Source: an uncultured Methylococcaceae bacterium
GTDB lineage: Bacteria > Pseudomonadota > Gammaproteobacteria > Methylococcales > Methylococcaceae
Direction of reading: 5' to 3'
Length of the DNA stretch: 43,652 nt
Assembly (NCBI GenBank): GCA_903934875.1
Contig: CAIZPP010000104.1
Span: forward strand, 1 to 43,652
In this document: one piece after another, positions 1-7,634 of the stretch
Numbering within the stretch: the first letter of the stretch is position 1
Layout of the letters: each line of letters starts with the position of its first letter
The notes under the pieces: model-generated
Told to the model about the DNA's origin: nothing
The model's database searches: none
Seen by the model: only the letters and a program-made list of their open reading frames with translations
Program-made: the position numbers and the translations under genes

Positions 1-2
1 AA

Positions 3-140
3 CTGATGTTACGCAACCGTGTAGGCTGTAGCCCGGATGTTGTGGAGTGCGGCGACTCGTCGCCGCCTTTTGCGTCCAGCGGCGACGAGTCGCCGCACTC
101 CACAAGTTGCCATCCTCTAGCGATGACTGCGTAACGTCAG
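3..140. mobile_element. Small inverted-repeat element (family 2) carrying a REP hairpin pair
   Basis: The stretch begins with CTGATGTTACGCA (3-15) and ends with its near-perfect inverted copy TGCGTAACGTCAG (128-140). Its interior holds two inverted hairpins of the GTGGAGTGCGGCGAC type at 42-66 and 79-103. Two other copies of the same termini occur at 15185-15311 and 18853-18982, each with a different hairpin pair inside. There is no reading frame for a transposase, so this is a non-autonomous element moved in trans, if at all. The left flank is cut by the window edge, so a target duplication cannot be tested here. Confidence 0.75.
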
Positions 141-182
141 TCAGATAATTACCCGTTTGGTTATGTTTTTGCTTCGCCAGAT

Positions 183-350
183 TTAACTCAGCTTCCTCAA
201 CCGCGCCACCGCTTCCAAGGACAAACCGGTAGCGGCGGCAATGGCTGTGTCGTCCAGCAGTGGCAACAGGTTCCGTGCCACGGCGTGTGTCCCCTCGGCC
301 CGCCCATCCTCGAATGCCTTTTCCTGGGAACCCCGTTGGCTGTAATAAAA
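183..350 (-). pseudogene. C-terminal remnant of an Rpn/PD-(D/E)XK-type transposase-like protein
   Basis: A minus-strand frame ending at a TAA (183-185) reads SQEKAFEDGRAEGTHAVARN, then about 25 residues ending AVARLRKLS. This acidic and alanine-rich tail with a final GLSLEAVARLRKLS-like helix is typical of the C-terminus of Rpn family (recombination-promoting nuclease, formerly YhgA-like transposase) proteins. No start codon and no nuclease core are present upstream; the frame degrades near 350. I infer a leftover 3' end of a gene whose main part was deleted. The family call rests on the tail alone. Confidence 0.5.
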
Positions 351-441
351 AAACCGATGACCGGGATTGCCCCCGGTTCACCGGCTTTCGGCCTATTGTC
401 AGGGCGCGTAGCTTTTACTATGCCAGACATTTAGGGATTGG

Positions 442-468
442 CCGGGTAACGATGAAGCTGTTACCCGG
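442..468 (-). terminator. Hairpin just after glnA
   Basis: CCGGGTAAC (442-450) and GTTACCCGG (460-468) form a perfect 9-bp stem with a 9-nt loop, starting 9 bp past the glnA stop codon on the minus strand. No T-run follows on that strand, so it may be a weak terminator or an mRNA 3'-end stabiliser. Confidence 0.5.
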
Positions 469-476
469 TTTATTCT

Positions 477-1889
477 TTACAGGCTGTAGTACATGTCGAA
501 CTCGACCGGATGCGTGCTCATGCGGAAGCGAGTCACTTCCTGCATCTTCAGTTCGATGTAGGCATCAATCACGTCGTCGGTGAACACGCCGCCCTTGGTC
601 AGGAACTCGCGGTCTTTGTCCAAGGTGTCCAAGGACAGATCGAACGAGTAGGAAACCTGCGGAATGGCTTTTTCCTCTTCCGGCGGCAGGTCGTACAAGT
701 CCTTGTCCATTGCATCGCCGGGATGGATCTTGTTCTGAATGCCGTCGAGTCCAGCCATCAGCATGGCAGAAAATGCCAGGTAGGGGTTGGCGGTGGAATC
801 GGGGAAGCGCACTTCAATGCGGCGTGCCTTCGGATTCTGCACATAAGGAATGCGGATGGAGGCGGAACGGTTGCGGGCGGAGTAGGCCAGCATGACCGGA
901 GCTTCGAAGCCTGGGACCAGACGCTTGTAGCTGTTGGTGGAGGCGTTACAGAAAGCGTTCAGAGCACGTGCATGTTTGATGATGCCACCGATGTAATACA
1001 GCGCAGTCTCAGAAAGCCCGCCGTACAGGTCGCCCGTGAAGATATTCTTGCCGTCTTTTGCCAAAGACTGGTGCACATGCATACCGCTGCCATTGTCGCC
1101 AACCAGCGGTTTGGGCATGAACGTGGCAGTCTTGCCGAAGGCGTGAGCAACGTTCTGGATAACATACTTCAACACCAACACTTCGTCAGCTTTTTTCACC
1201 AAGGTGCCAAATTGGACACCGATTTCGCATTGGCCGGCGGTGGCCACTTCGTGGTGATGGACTTCAACAACCTGGCCGAATTCTTCCAAGGTGTTGCACA
1301 TGGCGGAACGCAGGTCTTGCAAGGAATCGACCGGGGGAACCGGGAAGTAACCGCCCTTGATACCGGGGCGATGGCCGATGTTGCCGTCTTCGTAGACTTT
1401 CTCGGAGTTCCAACCGGCTTCTTCTGAGTCAATCTTGAAGAAGGCGCCCTGCATGGAAGTACCCCAGCGCACGTCATCAAACACGAAAAACTCATTTTCG
1501 GGGCCGAAAAACGCGGTGTCGGCAATGCCAGTGGACTTCAGATAGGCTTCGGCACGCTTGGCGATGGAACGGGGATCGCGCTCGTAACCCTGCATCGTGG
1601 ACGGTTCGATGATATCGCAACGCAGCACCAGCGTAGTGTCGTCGAAGAATGGGTCGAGTACGGCGGTATCTGGGTCAGGCATCAAGATCATGTCGGACTC
1701 GTTAATGCCTTTCCAGCCGGCAATGGACGAGCCATCGAACATTTTGCCATCTTCAAACAGGTCTTCGTCAATGGTGCTGGCGGGAACCGTGACATGCTGC
1801 TCTTTGCCACGGGTATCGGCGAAGCGGAAATCAACATATCTGACTTCCTTATCTTTAATTATCTGAAGTACTTCTTTGGGCGTCGTCAT
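477..1889 (-). CDS. glnA: Type I glutamine synthetase GlnA
   Basis: GlnA makes glutamine from glutamate, ammonia and ATP in the cytoplasm and is the main ammonium assimilation enzyme. The 470-residue length matches bacterial GS-I (E. coli 469). Family signatures are visible: DGSSIAGW near residue 53, the ATP-site block ending [12 protein letters not shown], and NRSASIRIP. Tyr399 lies in [10 protein letters not shown], the adenylylation site of the GS-I-beta subtype, so control by GlnE adenylylation is expected. A GAGGAA ribosome site precedes the ATG. It has its own leader of about 160 nt downstream of the Nudix gene; a TATAAT-like -10 lies at 2056-2061. A hairpin at 442-468 follows the stop. 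Confidence 0.98.
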   Translation of the reverse strand: MTTPKEVLQIIKDKEVRYVDFRFADTRGKEQHVTVPASTIDEDLFEDGKMFDGSSIAGWKGINESDMILMPDPDTAVLDPFFDDTTLVLRCDIIEPSTMQGYERDPRSIAKRAEAYLKSTGIADTAFFGPENEFFVFDDVRWGTSMQGAFFKIDSEEAGWNSEKVYEDGNIGHRPGIKGGYFPVPPVDSLQDLRSAMCNTLEEFGQVVEVHHHEVATAGQCEIGVQFGTLVKKADEVLVLKYVIQNVAHAFGKTATFMPKPLVGDNGSGMHVHQSLAKDGKNIFTGDLYGGLSETALYYIGGIIKHARALNAFCNASTNSYKRLVPGFEAPVMLAYSARNRSASIRIPYVQNPKARRIEVRFPDSTANPYLAFSAMLMAGLDGIQNKIHPGDAMDKDLYDLPPEEEKAIPQVSYSFDLSLDTLDKDREFLTKGGVFTDDVIDAYIELKMQEVTRFRMSTHPVEFDMYYSL

Positions 1890-1962
1890 GCGTTTTTCCT
1901 CAAGGGTTTATAGAATTTTAACTAAACAGGTTAGTACGCAGGCAGGAACCATACCAACCAAT

Positions 1963-1998
1963 CAACACCCATAACTGGCGATGGGTGTTGCTTTTTTT
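1963..1998 (+). terminator. Perfect intrinsic-terminator structure reading + strand, inside the glnA leader
   Basis: CAACACCCAT (1963-1972), an 8-nt loop, ATGGGTGTTG (1981-1990), then C and seven Ts (1992-1998). This is a textbook Rho-independent terminator for + strand transcription, yet no + strand gene lies upstream. On the minus strand the same hairpin would fold in the glnA 5' leader, preceded by seven As. It may stop transcription antisense to glnA or act as a leader structure. Confidence 0.7.
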
Positions 1999-2055
1999 CC
2001 CCAGGCCACTGGGTGGCCAAGCGTGTTTATGCTCTTCCGTGGTGCGGAAACCGCC

Positions 2056-2061
2056 ATTATA
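2056..2061 (-). promoter_or_regulatory. Candidate -10 of the glnA promoter
   Basis: On the minus strand the sequence reads TATAAT (plus-strand ATTATA at 2056-2061), about 20 bp past the stop of the upstream Nudix/TenI gene. The hexamer 17 bp upstream (CATGAA) is a poor -35, so an activator could be needed. No convincing sigma-54 -24/-12 pair was found nearby. Confidence 0.35.
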
Positions 2062-2079
2062 AGGCAAAACAGGAAAACT

Positions 2080-3039
2080 TCATGCGTCGGCGAATCCACG
2101 AATTCCAGCAACGCCTTGCGCCCCTTGGCGTTTGGCTTGCGCGAGATGGTCGCGGGTCATGCCCCCCAACGCAAAAACTGGCAAAGCGGCATCATCCACC
2201 CATGCACCAAATTGCTCCCAACCCAACGGGCGGGCATCGGGATGGCTGGGCGTGGGCAATACCGGAGAGAGCAACACGAAATCGACCCCGGTCATTTCCG
2301 CCTGGCGGATTTCATTAGGGCAATGGCAGGAGGCACCCACCCACAGGGACTTGGGCAGTGGCCTGTGGTTTAACGCCAGCAAGCGCCGGCTGTTCAAATG
2401 GACTCCCGCCGCACCGGTCTGCATCACCCGCTCGGGCTCGCTGTTGAGCAGCAGACCCAAGCCTCGCGGACGGCAATAATCCACCGCAGACCGGGTCAAG
2501 CGCAAGTAAGCGGCTTCATCTGAGGTTTGCAAGCGCCATTGTGCCAGACTGTAACCGGCTTGGCACAAGCGTTCAAGTTTGGCGAACAGGGCTTCCCCAT
2601 CGCCCAGGCTGCCAGAGGCGATAGGATAATAGTCGGGGAGTCTGGCTGCCGCGATGATGTGCCGGTTGGCTGCGGGAAAATCGAATTGGTGCAATTCATC
2701 GGAGGAAACCCAAAGAATGGGCTGGTTTTCCAACCCATACGGGCTGCCACCGAAGGCATCCACCCGCCAAACATCCAGCAACACCCGCGTAAGGCCATAA
2801 TCATGGCGTATTTTGATCAAGGGTGTGGCGTGTTCAACGGTGATGGACAATTCTTCGCACAACTCCCGTTTAAGGGCTTCCTCTACCGTTTCCTTAGGCT
2901 CGACCTTGCCGCCGGGGAACTCCCACAACCCGCCTTGGTGCAAATGGTCGTGGCGGCGGGCAATCAGTATCTCGCCCTGCCCGTTGCGGACCACGCCTAC
3001 AGCCACATGCAACAAGCGGGGATGCTTTTGGATTTCCAT
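2080..3039 (-). CDS. Nudix hydrolase (MutT-type) fused to a TenI/ThiE-like domain
   Basis: Residues 1 to about 135 form a MutT-type Nudix domain. The Nudix box runs GGKVEP, then E, then REL and EEL at about residues 43-65, fitting G-x5-E-x7-RE-x2-EE. MutT enzymes hydrolyse 8-oxo-dGTP and so prevent A:T to C:G errors. Residues from about 145 to 319 resemble thiamine phosphate synthase/TenI (GAAGVHLNSRRL, then a GVDFVLLSPV strand and FALGGM). This two-domain layout is known in gammaproteobacteria and usually follows secA/argJ; here it sits alone. The TenI part lacks an obvious full ThiE active site, so its catalytic role is uncertain. Start ATG at 3039 is supported by the domain boundary. Confidence 0.9.
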   Translation of the reverse strand: MEIQKHPRLLHVAVGVVRNGQGEILIARRHDHLHQGGLWEFPGGKVEPKETVEEALKRELCEELSITVEHATPLIKIRHDYGLTRVLLDVWRVDAFGGSPYGLENQPILWVSSDELHQFDFPAANRHIIAAARLPDYYPIASGSLGDGEALFAKLERLCQAGYSLAQWRLQTSDEAAYLRLTRSAVDYCRPRGLGLLLNSEPERVMQTGAAGVHLNSRRLLALNHRPLPKSLWVGASCHCPNEIRQAEMTGVDFVLLSPVLPTPSHPDARPLGWEQFGAWVDDAALPVFALGGMTRDHLAQAKRQGAQGVAGIRGFADA

Positions 3040-3253
3040 GAAATTAAATGAGTTATGTGCGCTAGCGAACAGATAAAAAAAGATTTTTGCAGTACTGTCA
3101 TATTATCCGTGTAAAGTATGCTCTTATGCTATTGGAATTTTGCGCATCTTCGATTCGGTTGAGGCAATCTTGGCTAATGGTGTTTTTGCGGACAAACAAG
3201 GCGCAAGCCTTACATTCGTCACGAGACGCAACCTGATTTAAGAGGAAAATAAT

Positions 3254-3622
3254 ATGAAATTGAAACACGCATTTGCGGCATTGCTGCTGTCAGCCTTTTC
3301 GATAGGCGGCGCGCAGGCGGCCGGTTCCCCGATGAACGAGGACTTTACCCAGTTGGTCACGCTTGCACAGAAAGCGGTCGCAACCGGCAAAACGGGCAGT
3401 GTTGAAGCGTTCGCAGCGGATGCTGATGCAGCCTTCAAAGCGTCAAAGGAGAAACTGACGACAGCGAACTCCCCCGCCATGCAGCGCATTACCGGCAAAC
3501 TGAAAATTGGCATGAACGAAGCCAAAGCAGGCAAGGTTGCCGAAGGCACGGCTGCCATTGAAGAAGCGCTGGCTATCATGAAAGAACCCCCCAAAACACA
3601 AAAGTTTGGCGGCGGTTCGTAA
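3254..3622 (+). CDS. Small secreted helical protein, SmbP-like
   Basis: A 122-residue protein with a clear signal peptide: MKLKH, a hydrophobic stretch, then cleavage near AQA-A at about residue 23. The mature part is four short amphipathic helices with repeated A-x2-A and G-K-x-G turns (AVATGKTGS, KAGKVAEGT). This spacing resembles the small periplasmic metal-binding protein SmbP and cytochrome b562-type bundles. Unlike SmbP it has almost no histidines, so metal binding cannot be claimed. AGAGGA precedes the ATG by a normal distance, and a strong terminator follows. It is likely monocistronic and periplasmic. Family assignment is by pattern only. Confidence 0.65.
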   Translation: MKLKHAFAALLLSAFSIGGAQAAGSPMNEDFTQLVTLAQKAVATGKTGSVEAFAADADAAFKASKEKLTTANSPAMQRITGKLKIGMNEAKAGKVAEGTAAIEEALAIMKEPPKTQKFGGGS

Positions 3623-3659
3623 TCTCGCCTTGCCATTGCGGCAATTCTGACGAGACGCT

Positions 3660-3690
3660 AAGGGCGGGGTTATTCCCGCCCTTTGTTTTT
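3660..3690 (+). terminator. Intrinsic terminator after the SmbP-like gene
   Basis: AAGGGCGGG (3660-3668) pairs with CCCGCCCTT (3675-3683) across a 6-nt loop, followed by TGTTTTT. It lies 38 bp past the stop codon. Confidence 0.85.
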
Positions 3691-3793
3691 GCTTAGGATT
3701 TGGTAAAAAACAACTTCCCGAAAACCTGCCTAGGAAAAAGTGCGCTAACCCATCCACAGACTCAATTCAGGGAAACTGTTCCCGGCCATATTC

Positions 3794-5014
3794 CTACCGC
3801 TTTAGAATGGCCTCTCCCCTAGCCAATTTCGGTAATTGCCCCCCCAAACCCATCGCGTATTTCATCGCCAGCTTCTTCGCCGGCGCAATCCGCTCGGCCA
3901 GCCCCAAGCCGATGTTGCGCAGCAATTTCAGCGGCAATTGCGAATTGCCAAAGACGCGGTAAAACATATCCATTGTCGTCATCATCAGCAAATTATTCTG
4001 GCGGCGCATTTTCTCATAAGCATACAATACCGCAGCCGCGCCTATGTCCTTGGAGGCTTGTTTCGCGGCAACCAGCACCTCAGCCAGCGCGGCGGCATCC
4101 AACAGGCCGATGTTGACGCCTTGGCCTGCCAAGGGATGGATCATATGGGCGGCATCGCCAATCAAGGCCACACCCTCTTTGACATAGCTTTGGGCGTGTT
4201 GGCGGCGTAGCGGGAAACTGCCACGCGAAACGATCTGAGTAATATCGCCCAAAACCGGCGGGAAAGTCGCCAATAATTCTTGCAGCAATTCTTCGTCCGG
4301 CAGGGCTTTCAGGCGTTTGACCTCCTCCGGTTTATTATACCAAACCAAAGACGCATTGGGTCCGTCCAAAGGCAGGAAGGCCAAGGGTCCGCTGGGGGTG
4401 AACTTCTGCCAGGTGATGTCCTGCTGGCCGTAGCCGGTTGCCACCGTCAACACCAAGGCGTGTTGCTCATAATCCCAAGTATGGACCCCCATGCCGGCGG
4501 CCTGGCGCACTCGGGAAAAGCCACCGTCAGCGGCCACCAGCAAGCGCGCGGTGATAGTGCGGCCATCCTCCAAAACGATACTGGACTGGCCTGCTGTGTA
4601 ATCTATCGACTGGGTTTTCACCGGACAGAGGAAATCGACATTGTCGAACGCCTGCAAGCGGTCTAACAAGGCCAACTGGATAATGCGGTTTTCGGCAATG
4701 TAGCCCAGCACGGATTCGTTGATGTCCTCGCTGCGGAACTCGACATCGCCGCCGGCCTCCCAAACCCGCATCCGGCGGAACGGGCAAAAGCGCCGGGAGG
4801 CAATGCCCTGCCAGGCACCGATGGTCTTGAAGATGCTGGCCGAGGCAATGCTGATCGCAGAGACGCGCAAGTCGTGCGGCTGCCCAGGCTCGAAGACGGG
4901 CGGCGGTGCATCCTCCAACACGGCCACCCGCAACGGGCTACCACCCAAAGCACATCCCAGCGTAGCTCCGACCATGCCGCCACCGACGATGACCACATCA
5001 TAATGTTCGTTCAT
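3794..5014 (-). CDS. ubiF: Ubiquinone biosynthesis FAD monooxygenase, UbiF type
   Basis: A 406-residue member of the UbiH/UbiF/VisC flavin hydroxylases, which add ring oxygens during ubiquinone synthesis at the inner membrane. The FAD-binding GxGxxG is GGGMVG at residues 11-16. The DLRVSAIS block, the ADGGFSRVRQ motif and GDAAHMIHPLAGQGVN near residue 286 are the family fingerprints. Several stretches (GVHTWDYEQ, WQKFTPSGPLAFLPL, a C-terminal KYAMGLGG) match my memory of E. coli UbiF better than UbiH or UbiI, so I infer C6 hydroxylation of demethoxyubiquinol. UbiF-versus-UbiI substrate specificity cannot be proved from sequence alone. It stands apart from other ubi genes here. Confidence 0.88.
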   Translation of the reverse strand: MNEHYDVVIVGGGMVGATLGCALGGSPLRVAVLEDAPPPVFEPGQPHDLRVSAISIASASIFKTIGAWQGIASRRFCPFRRMRVWEAGGDVEFRSEDINESVLGYIAENRIIQLALLDRLQAFDNVDFLCPVKTQSIDYTAGQSSIVLEDGRTITARLLVAADGGFSRVRQAAGMGVHTWDYEQHALVLTVATGYGQQDITWQKFTPSGPLAFLPLDGPNASLVWYNKPEEVKRLKALPDEELLQELLATFPPVLGDITQIVSRGSFPLRRQHAQSYVKEGVALIGDAAHMIHPLAGQGVNIGLLDAAALAEVLVAAKQASKDIGAAAVLYAYEKMRRQNNLLMMTTMDMFYRVFGNSQLPLKLLRNIGLGLAERIAPAKKLAMKYAMGLGGQLPKLARGEAILKR

Positions 5015-5687
5015 AGCTAATGCCCTTAGTTCTCGTAATTTTTAAATTGTGCAGCAATTCTCAGTTTGAGCCAGAAACGATAAATAGAACCTCTCCGCAG
5101 GGATGCCGAAATCAAGCGACCATGGATGGCAAGCTACAGGTTACGGCAAGCCTATCGTAAGGCATGTCCGGCAACATCATTCCGTTGCCCGGCATTCCTG
5201 CCCGGAAGCCAAATGTCGGGCGCAATGCAAAGAGACACGCCCGGCAAACGGTTTTACTGACGTTATGCGTAACATCAATTGCCCATGATAAAGCATAAGC
5301 CACGGTTAAACCTATGCCAAGATCATGAAAAACGTCTTTTTACCCTAAACTGATTTGGTGATATATCAGAATTCCTAATGACTAACAAAATATTTTTTGA
5401 TTTTACTTATCCATAGATAGTGTCTATAGTGCTAACCATGCAAAAGGCTTCTTAAGCTATCTCCTAAACTTTGCGGCCAAGGATGGCTCTTTTTTGTTGG
5501 AGCTTGCCATAGAAACAGTGCGTGACGTTGACAACTTTTGCTTTGGTTTTTGATTCGAGAATCCAAAGCGAAGATTGCCACCCTTTTTTTCCACAACCAC
5601 CATAGGAGTAAACCCAGCTAAGACCAGACCCTTTATGTCACGAAGAATATTGGGCAAGAGCGAACCGTTCTAAACTGAGGTAAAAAC
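5015..5687. other. Intergenic gap of 673 bp
   Basis: No convincing gene. The stretch next to ubiF holds that gene's promoter region. At 5257-5278 there is a collapsed family-2 terminus pair: CTGACGTTA is joined directly to TGCGTAACATCAA. The rest is AT-rich with homopolymer runs (5335-5660). Short frames at 5112-5303 and 5457-5657 have no recognisable domains and overlap repeats, so I do not call them genes. Confidence 0.5.
5257..5278. repeat. Collapsed family-2 inverted-repeat ends
   Basis: Nine bases of the left terminus (CTGACGTTA) are fused to the 13-base right terminus TGCGTAACATCAA seen at 18970-18982. It looks like an element that lost its whole interior. Confidence 0.5.
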
Positions 5688-6077
5688 ATGAAAACACTAG
5701 CACTACTATTGGCAGTTTTTTTGCCGCACATCAGCTTCGCCGAGGAAAACACACTCTCTGACGGCGAAAATCAACAAATTAGCCATTATCAACAGAAAGG
5801 CATAGCCAGTTGGTATGGCCCGGGTTTCGCAGGACGTAGAACAGCCAGCGGTGAGCGGTTTAACCCGTCACTGCATACCCTAGCCCACCGGACTTTGCGC
5901 TTGGGAACACTAGTTCGCGTCACCAATCTTAGAAATCACAAATCCGTCATTGCCAGAGTCACCGACCGAGGACCGTTCCATCGCGGCAGGATAGCCGATC
6001 TGTCGGCCTCCGCCGCCAGCGCGATAGGCTTGAAAAGCGCTGGAACCGCGCCCGTTTTGATCGTCGCGTTGGGTTAA
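5688..6077 (+). CDS. RlpA-like double-psi beta-barrel protein
   Basis: A 129-residue exported protein: signal peptide at residues 1-18 (cleaved after SFA) followed by one double-psi beta-barrel domain. The RlpA signature is clear: GIASWYGPGFAGRRTASGE at about 38-56, then LRLGTLVRVTNL, and VTDRGPFHRGRIADLS. RlpA proteins are septal lytic transglycosylases that cut glycan strands lacking stem peptides. This copy lacks the C-terminal SPOR domain and the lipobox of E. coli RlpA, so it is a minimal periplasmic form and may not be targeted to the septum. TGAGG lies 8 bp before the ATG. A REP hairpin at 6083 starts 6 bp past the stop. Confidence 0.85.
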   Translation: MKTLALLLAVFLPHISFAEENTLSDGENQQISHYQQKGIASWYGPGFAGRRTASGERFNPSLHTLAHRTLRLGTLVRVTNLRNHKSVIARVTDRGPFHRGRIADLSASAASAIGLKSAGTAPVLIVALG

Positions 6078-6082
6078 CCCCA

Positions 6083-6107
6083 GTGGAGTGCGGCGACTCG
6101 TCGCCGC
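6083..6107 (+). repeat. Single GTGG-headed REP hairpin after the RlpA-like gene
   Basis: GTGGAGTG followed by CGGCGA-CTCG-TCGCCG, the same hairpin found paired at 42-103 and 43351-43411. Here only one unit is present, placed where a terminator would be. Confidence 0.75.
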
Positions 6108-6344
6108 TTCCCGATCAACAACCATAGACCAGAATAAGCCTGTCTTGAACGAAGTCGAAAGTCGCGTTCGCGGGTGTTTCGGCATACCCCCCCAAAGTAC
6201 TGGTCGCCGTCTTCTAAGAACCTGCATGGCACGCACAGCATACCCTACAGTCTGGCTTTCATCGGCGGGGTACAAACAAATTTGCATGACTGCTAGGTGC
6301 TTTTTTCTTGCGCCGTAACCCAACATCGGCATAAGAGCTACTTG

Positions 6345-6842
6345 TTAAGTTATATTTTTTTGCAAAGCACACACACAATTGGTGGTTTGGTTCAGTATCC
6401 TTATTATCGTTCCCACGGTCACCGAGGGAATTCTGCCTTCGACGTTGCGCGTTGAGTTTCTCTCCAGCGAGCTTACCTTCCCCCTCAAACAAACAGTCGG
6501 ACGCAGAGCGTCTGTGGAGGCATTCCCACGCGGAGCGTGAGAACGATGTAAATTATGATTCCCCGGCACCGCCAGCAATATGGCATCACCCGAGCCAAGT
6601 TCGGCCAGCTTTTGCCAAAGCCGGTCCAGAACCTCTTGCTGCATTTCTCGGAACTCCTCGGATTTGCCTTGCTGGACCAAATCACCGGTAAACAGCACCG
6701 CTTGCCAAGGGCCGCTGAGGACATGCAGTTCAGCCAAATCATCGAGAAACGGCTGGCGCAGATTCGGCCAAAGGAAATTCTGACCCTTAAGGCCAAAATG
6801 AAAATCTGTCAGGTGTAGCCAAGAAAAGGAATTTGACGACAT
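6345..6842 (-). pseudogene. N-terminal remnant of a calcineurin-like metallophosphoesterase, probably of a STAND/NACHT protein
   Basis: Residues 1 to about 97 are a good start of a calcineurin-type phosphoesterase: WLHLTDFHFG (D13, H15), VLFTGDLV (D54 region), then VPGNHN near residue 95. WPNLRQPFLDDLAELH and GPWQAVLFTGDLVQQGKSEEF recall the N-terminal phosphoesterase found on large NACHT/STAND ATPases, some defence-linked; that link is from memory. At about 6545 the frame runs into a palindromic repeat (CCCACGCGGAGCGTG), and the last 68 residues are repeat-encoded and meaningless. The metal-binding histidines that should follow GNH(D/N) are gone. The gene is dead or a fragment; the downstream ATPase was lost. 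Confidence 0.75.
6484..6545. repeat. Palindromic repeats that terminate the phosphoesterase gene
   Basis: Two adjacent small palindromes, GACGCAGAGCGTC (6499-6511) and CCCACGCGGAGCGTG (about 6526-6540), follow one another at the point where homology of the phosphoesterase stops. Such GTTCCCACGCTCC-type repeats are widespread in gammaproteobacterial intergenic regions. Confidence 0.55.
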
Positions 6843-6868
6843 ACTTGTGACAATTAAGGTCTTGATGC

Positions 6869-7147
6869 CTAGATTCTATGCGTTTCGAGCCAATCGCGCA
6901 GAACCAAGTTGATGCGGGTCTGCCAATCTTTGCCGGTGGCTTTGAAAGCTTCCAGCACATCGGCATCAAGCATGATGTCGGTGAACTCCTTGGGCGAGTC
7001 CGCTTTGAGGTAGTGGGGTATCTGTCGCAATTGCGCGAACTCCTCATCATTTAATTCATAGGTGTCTGTGTCAGCAGCAATTCCGGCTTGAATAGCAGCT
7101 TCCTCTTCGGGTGTAGGGACGATTGTCCCAAATTTAAGCTTTGGCAT
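6869..7147 (-). CDS. brnA: BrnA-type antitoxin
   Basis: A 92-residue protein with the typical BrnA start MPKLKFGTIVPTPEEEAAI, the IAADTDTYELNDEEFAQL middle and a C-terminal ribbon-helix-helix-like part (ADVLEAFKATGKDWQTRINLVLRDWL). BrnA binds and neutralises the RNase toxin BrnT and represses its own operon. It follows brnT with a 14-bp overlap, so the two are translationally coupled. Toxin before antitoxin is the normal brnTA order. Both members look intact. Confidence 0.9.
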   Translation of the reverse strand: MPKLKFGTIVPTPEEEAAIQAGIAADTDTYELNDEEFAQLRQIPHYLKADSPKEFTDIMLDADVLEAFKATGKDWQTRINLVLRDWLETHRI

Positions 7148-7409
7148 ACTGTGATACCTCTCTTAGGTTGGCCTTGCGCAGACTGATAATTCGGCGAGTA
7201 TCCTTACGTTCCGTGTACACAACACAATATAAACGCAAGCCTATGTAAGCATATCCAATCATGCGAAGTTCGCCATAGTCGCGTCGTGCATCGGGTTTGG
7301 CCCACAGTGTCTCCCACTCAATAAAAGCCGCATCGGCCAGCGACACACCATGCTTGGCGATATTCGCGTTATTTTTGGCAGGGTCAAAATCTATTTTCAT
7401 GACACTCAT
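7134..7409 (-). CDS. brnT: BrnT-type RNase toxin
   Basis: About 91 residues from ATG at 7409 (MSVMKIDFDPAKNN) or 88 from ATG at 7400. An upstream ATG at 7445 only adds residues outside the family. BrnT is a RelE-fold ribonuclease that stops translation. Family marks are visible: DPAKNNANIAKHGVSLADAA, then DYGELRMIGYAYIGLRLYCVVYTER, and the C-terminal RRIISLRKANLREV carrying the conserved arginines. It overlaps brnA and sits in an accessory gap rich in repeats. Expression is likely self-repressed by the BrnTA complex. Confidence 0.88.
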   Translation of the reverse strand: MSVMKIDFDPAKNNANIAKHGVSLADAAFIEWETLWAKPDARRDYGELRMIGYAYIGLRLYCVVYTERKDTRRIISLRKANLREVSQYAKA

Positions 7410-7523
7410 TGTACCAACTGATTTGAAAGTTGTTTCGGAAATCAATAAAGTAACAAGCCCTTATCGGCAGCATTTCAGCCCTGCGGTGTGGTAGGTAAGG
7501 GATCAGCCCACTGCTGTTGAATT

Positions 7524-7576
7524 ATGGATTTTTCCGTTCGCCCTGAGCTTGTCGAAGGGTGAACGGAAAAATCCAT
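7524..7576. repeat. Long perfect inverted repeat upstream of parC
   Basis: ATGGATTTTTCCGTTC (7524-7539) and GAACGGAAAAATCCAT (7561-7576) form a 16-bp perfect stem. The loop contains CCCTGAGCTTGTCGAAGGG, itself a hairpin and a common intergenic repeat; the same core recurs near 26575-26600. It lies between divergent brnTA and parC and ends about 58 bp before the parC start. Confidence 0.75.
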
Positions 7577-7634
7577 GCGCAATTGATGCGAAGGGCGTTA
7601 AAATCCCCCGCAACATTCAACTGTCAAACTTCGC

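Noticed and set aside
510-1427. Long + strand frame opposite glnA
   Set aside because: A shadow of glnA codon structure; no ribosome site or family.
5100-5280. Riboswitch (c-di-GMP-I type) suggested by GCAATGCAAAG and paired GC arms
   Set aside because: The conserved core (GACGCAAAG with a tetraloop receptor) is not present.
5112-5657. Short frames in the 5.1-5.7 kb gap
   Set aside because: No domains, no ribosome sites; they overlap repeats and homopolymer runs.
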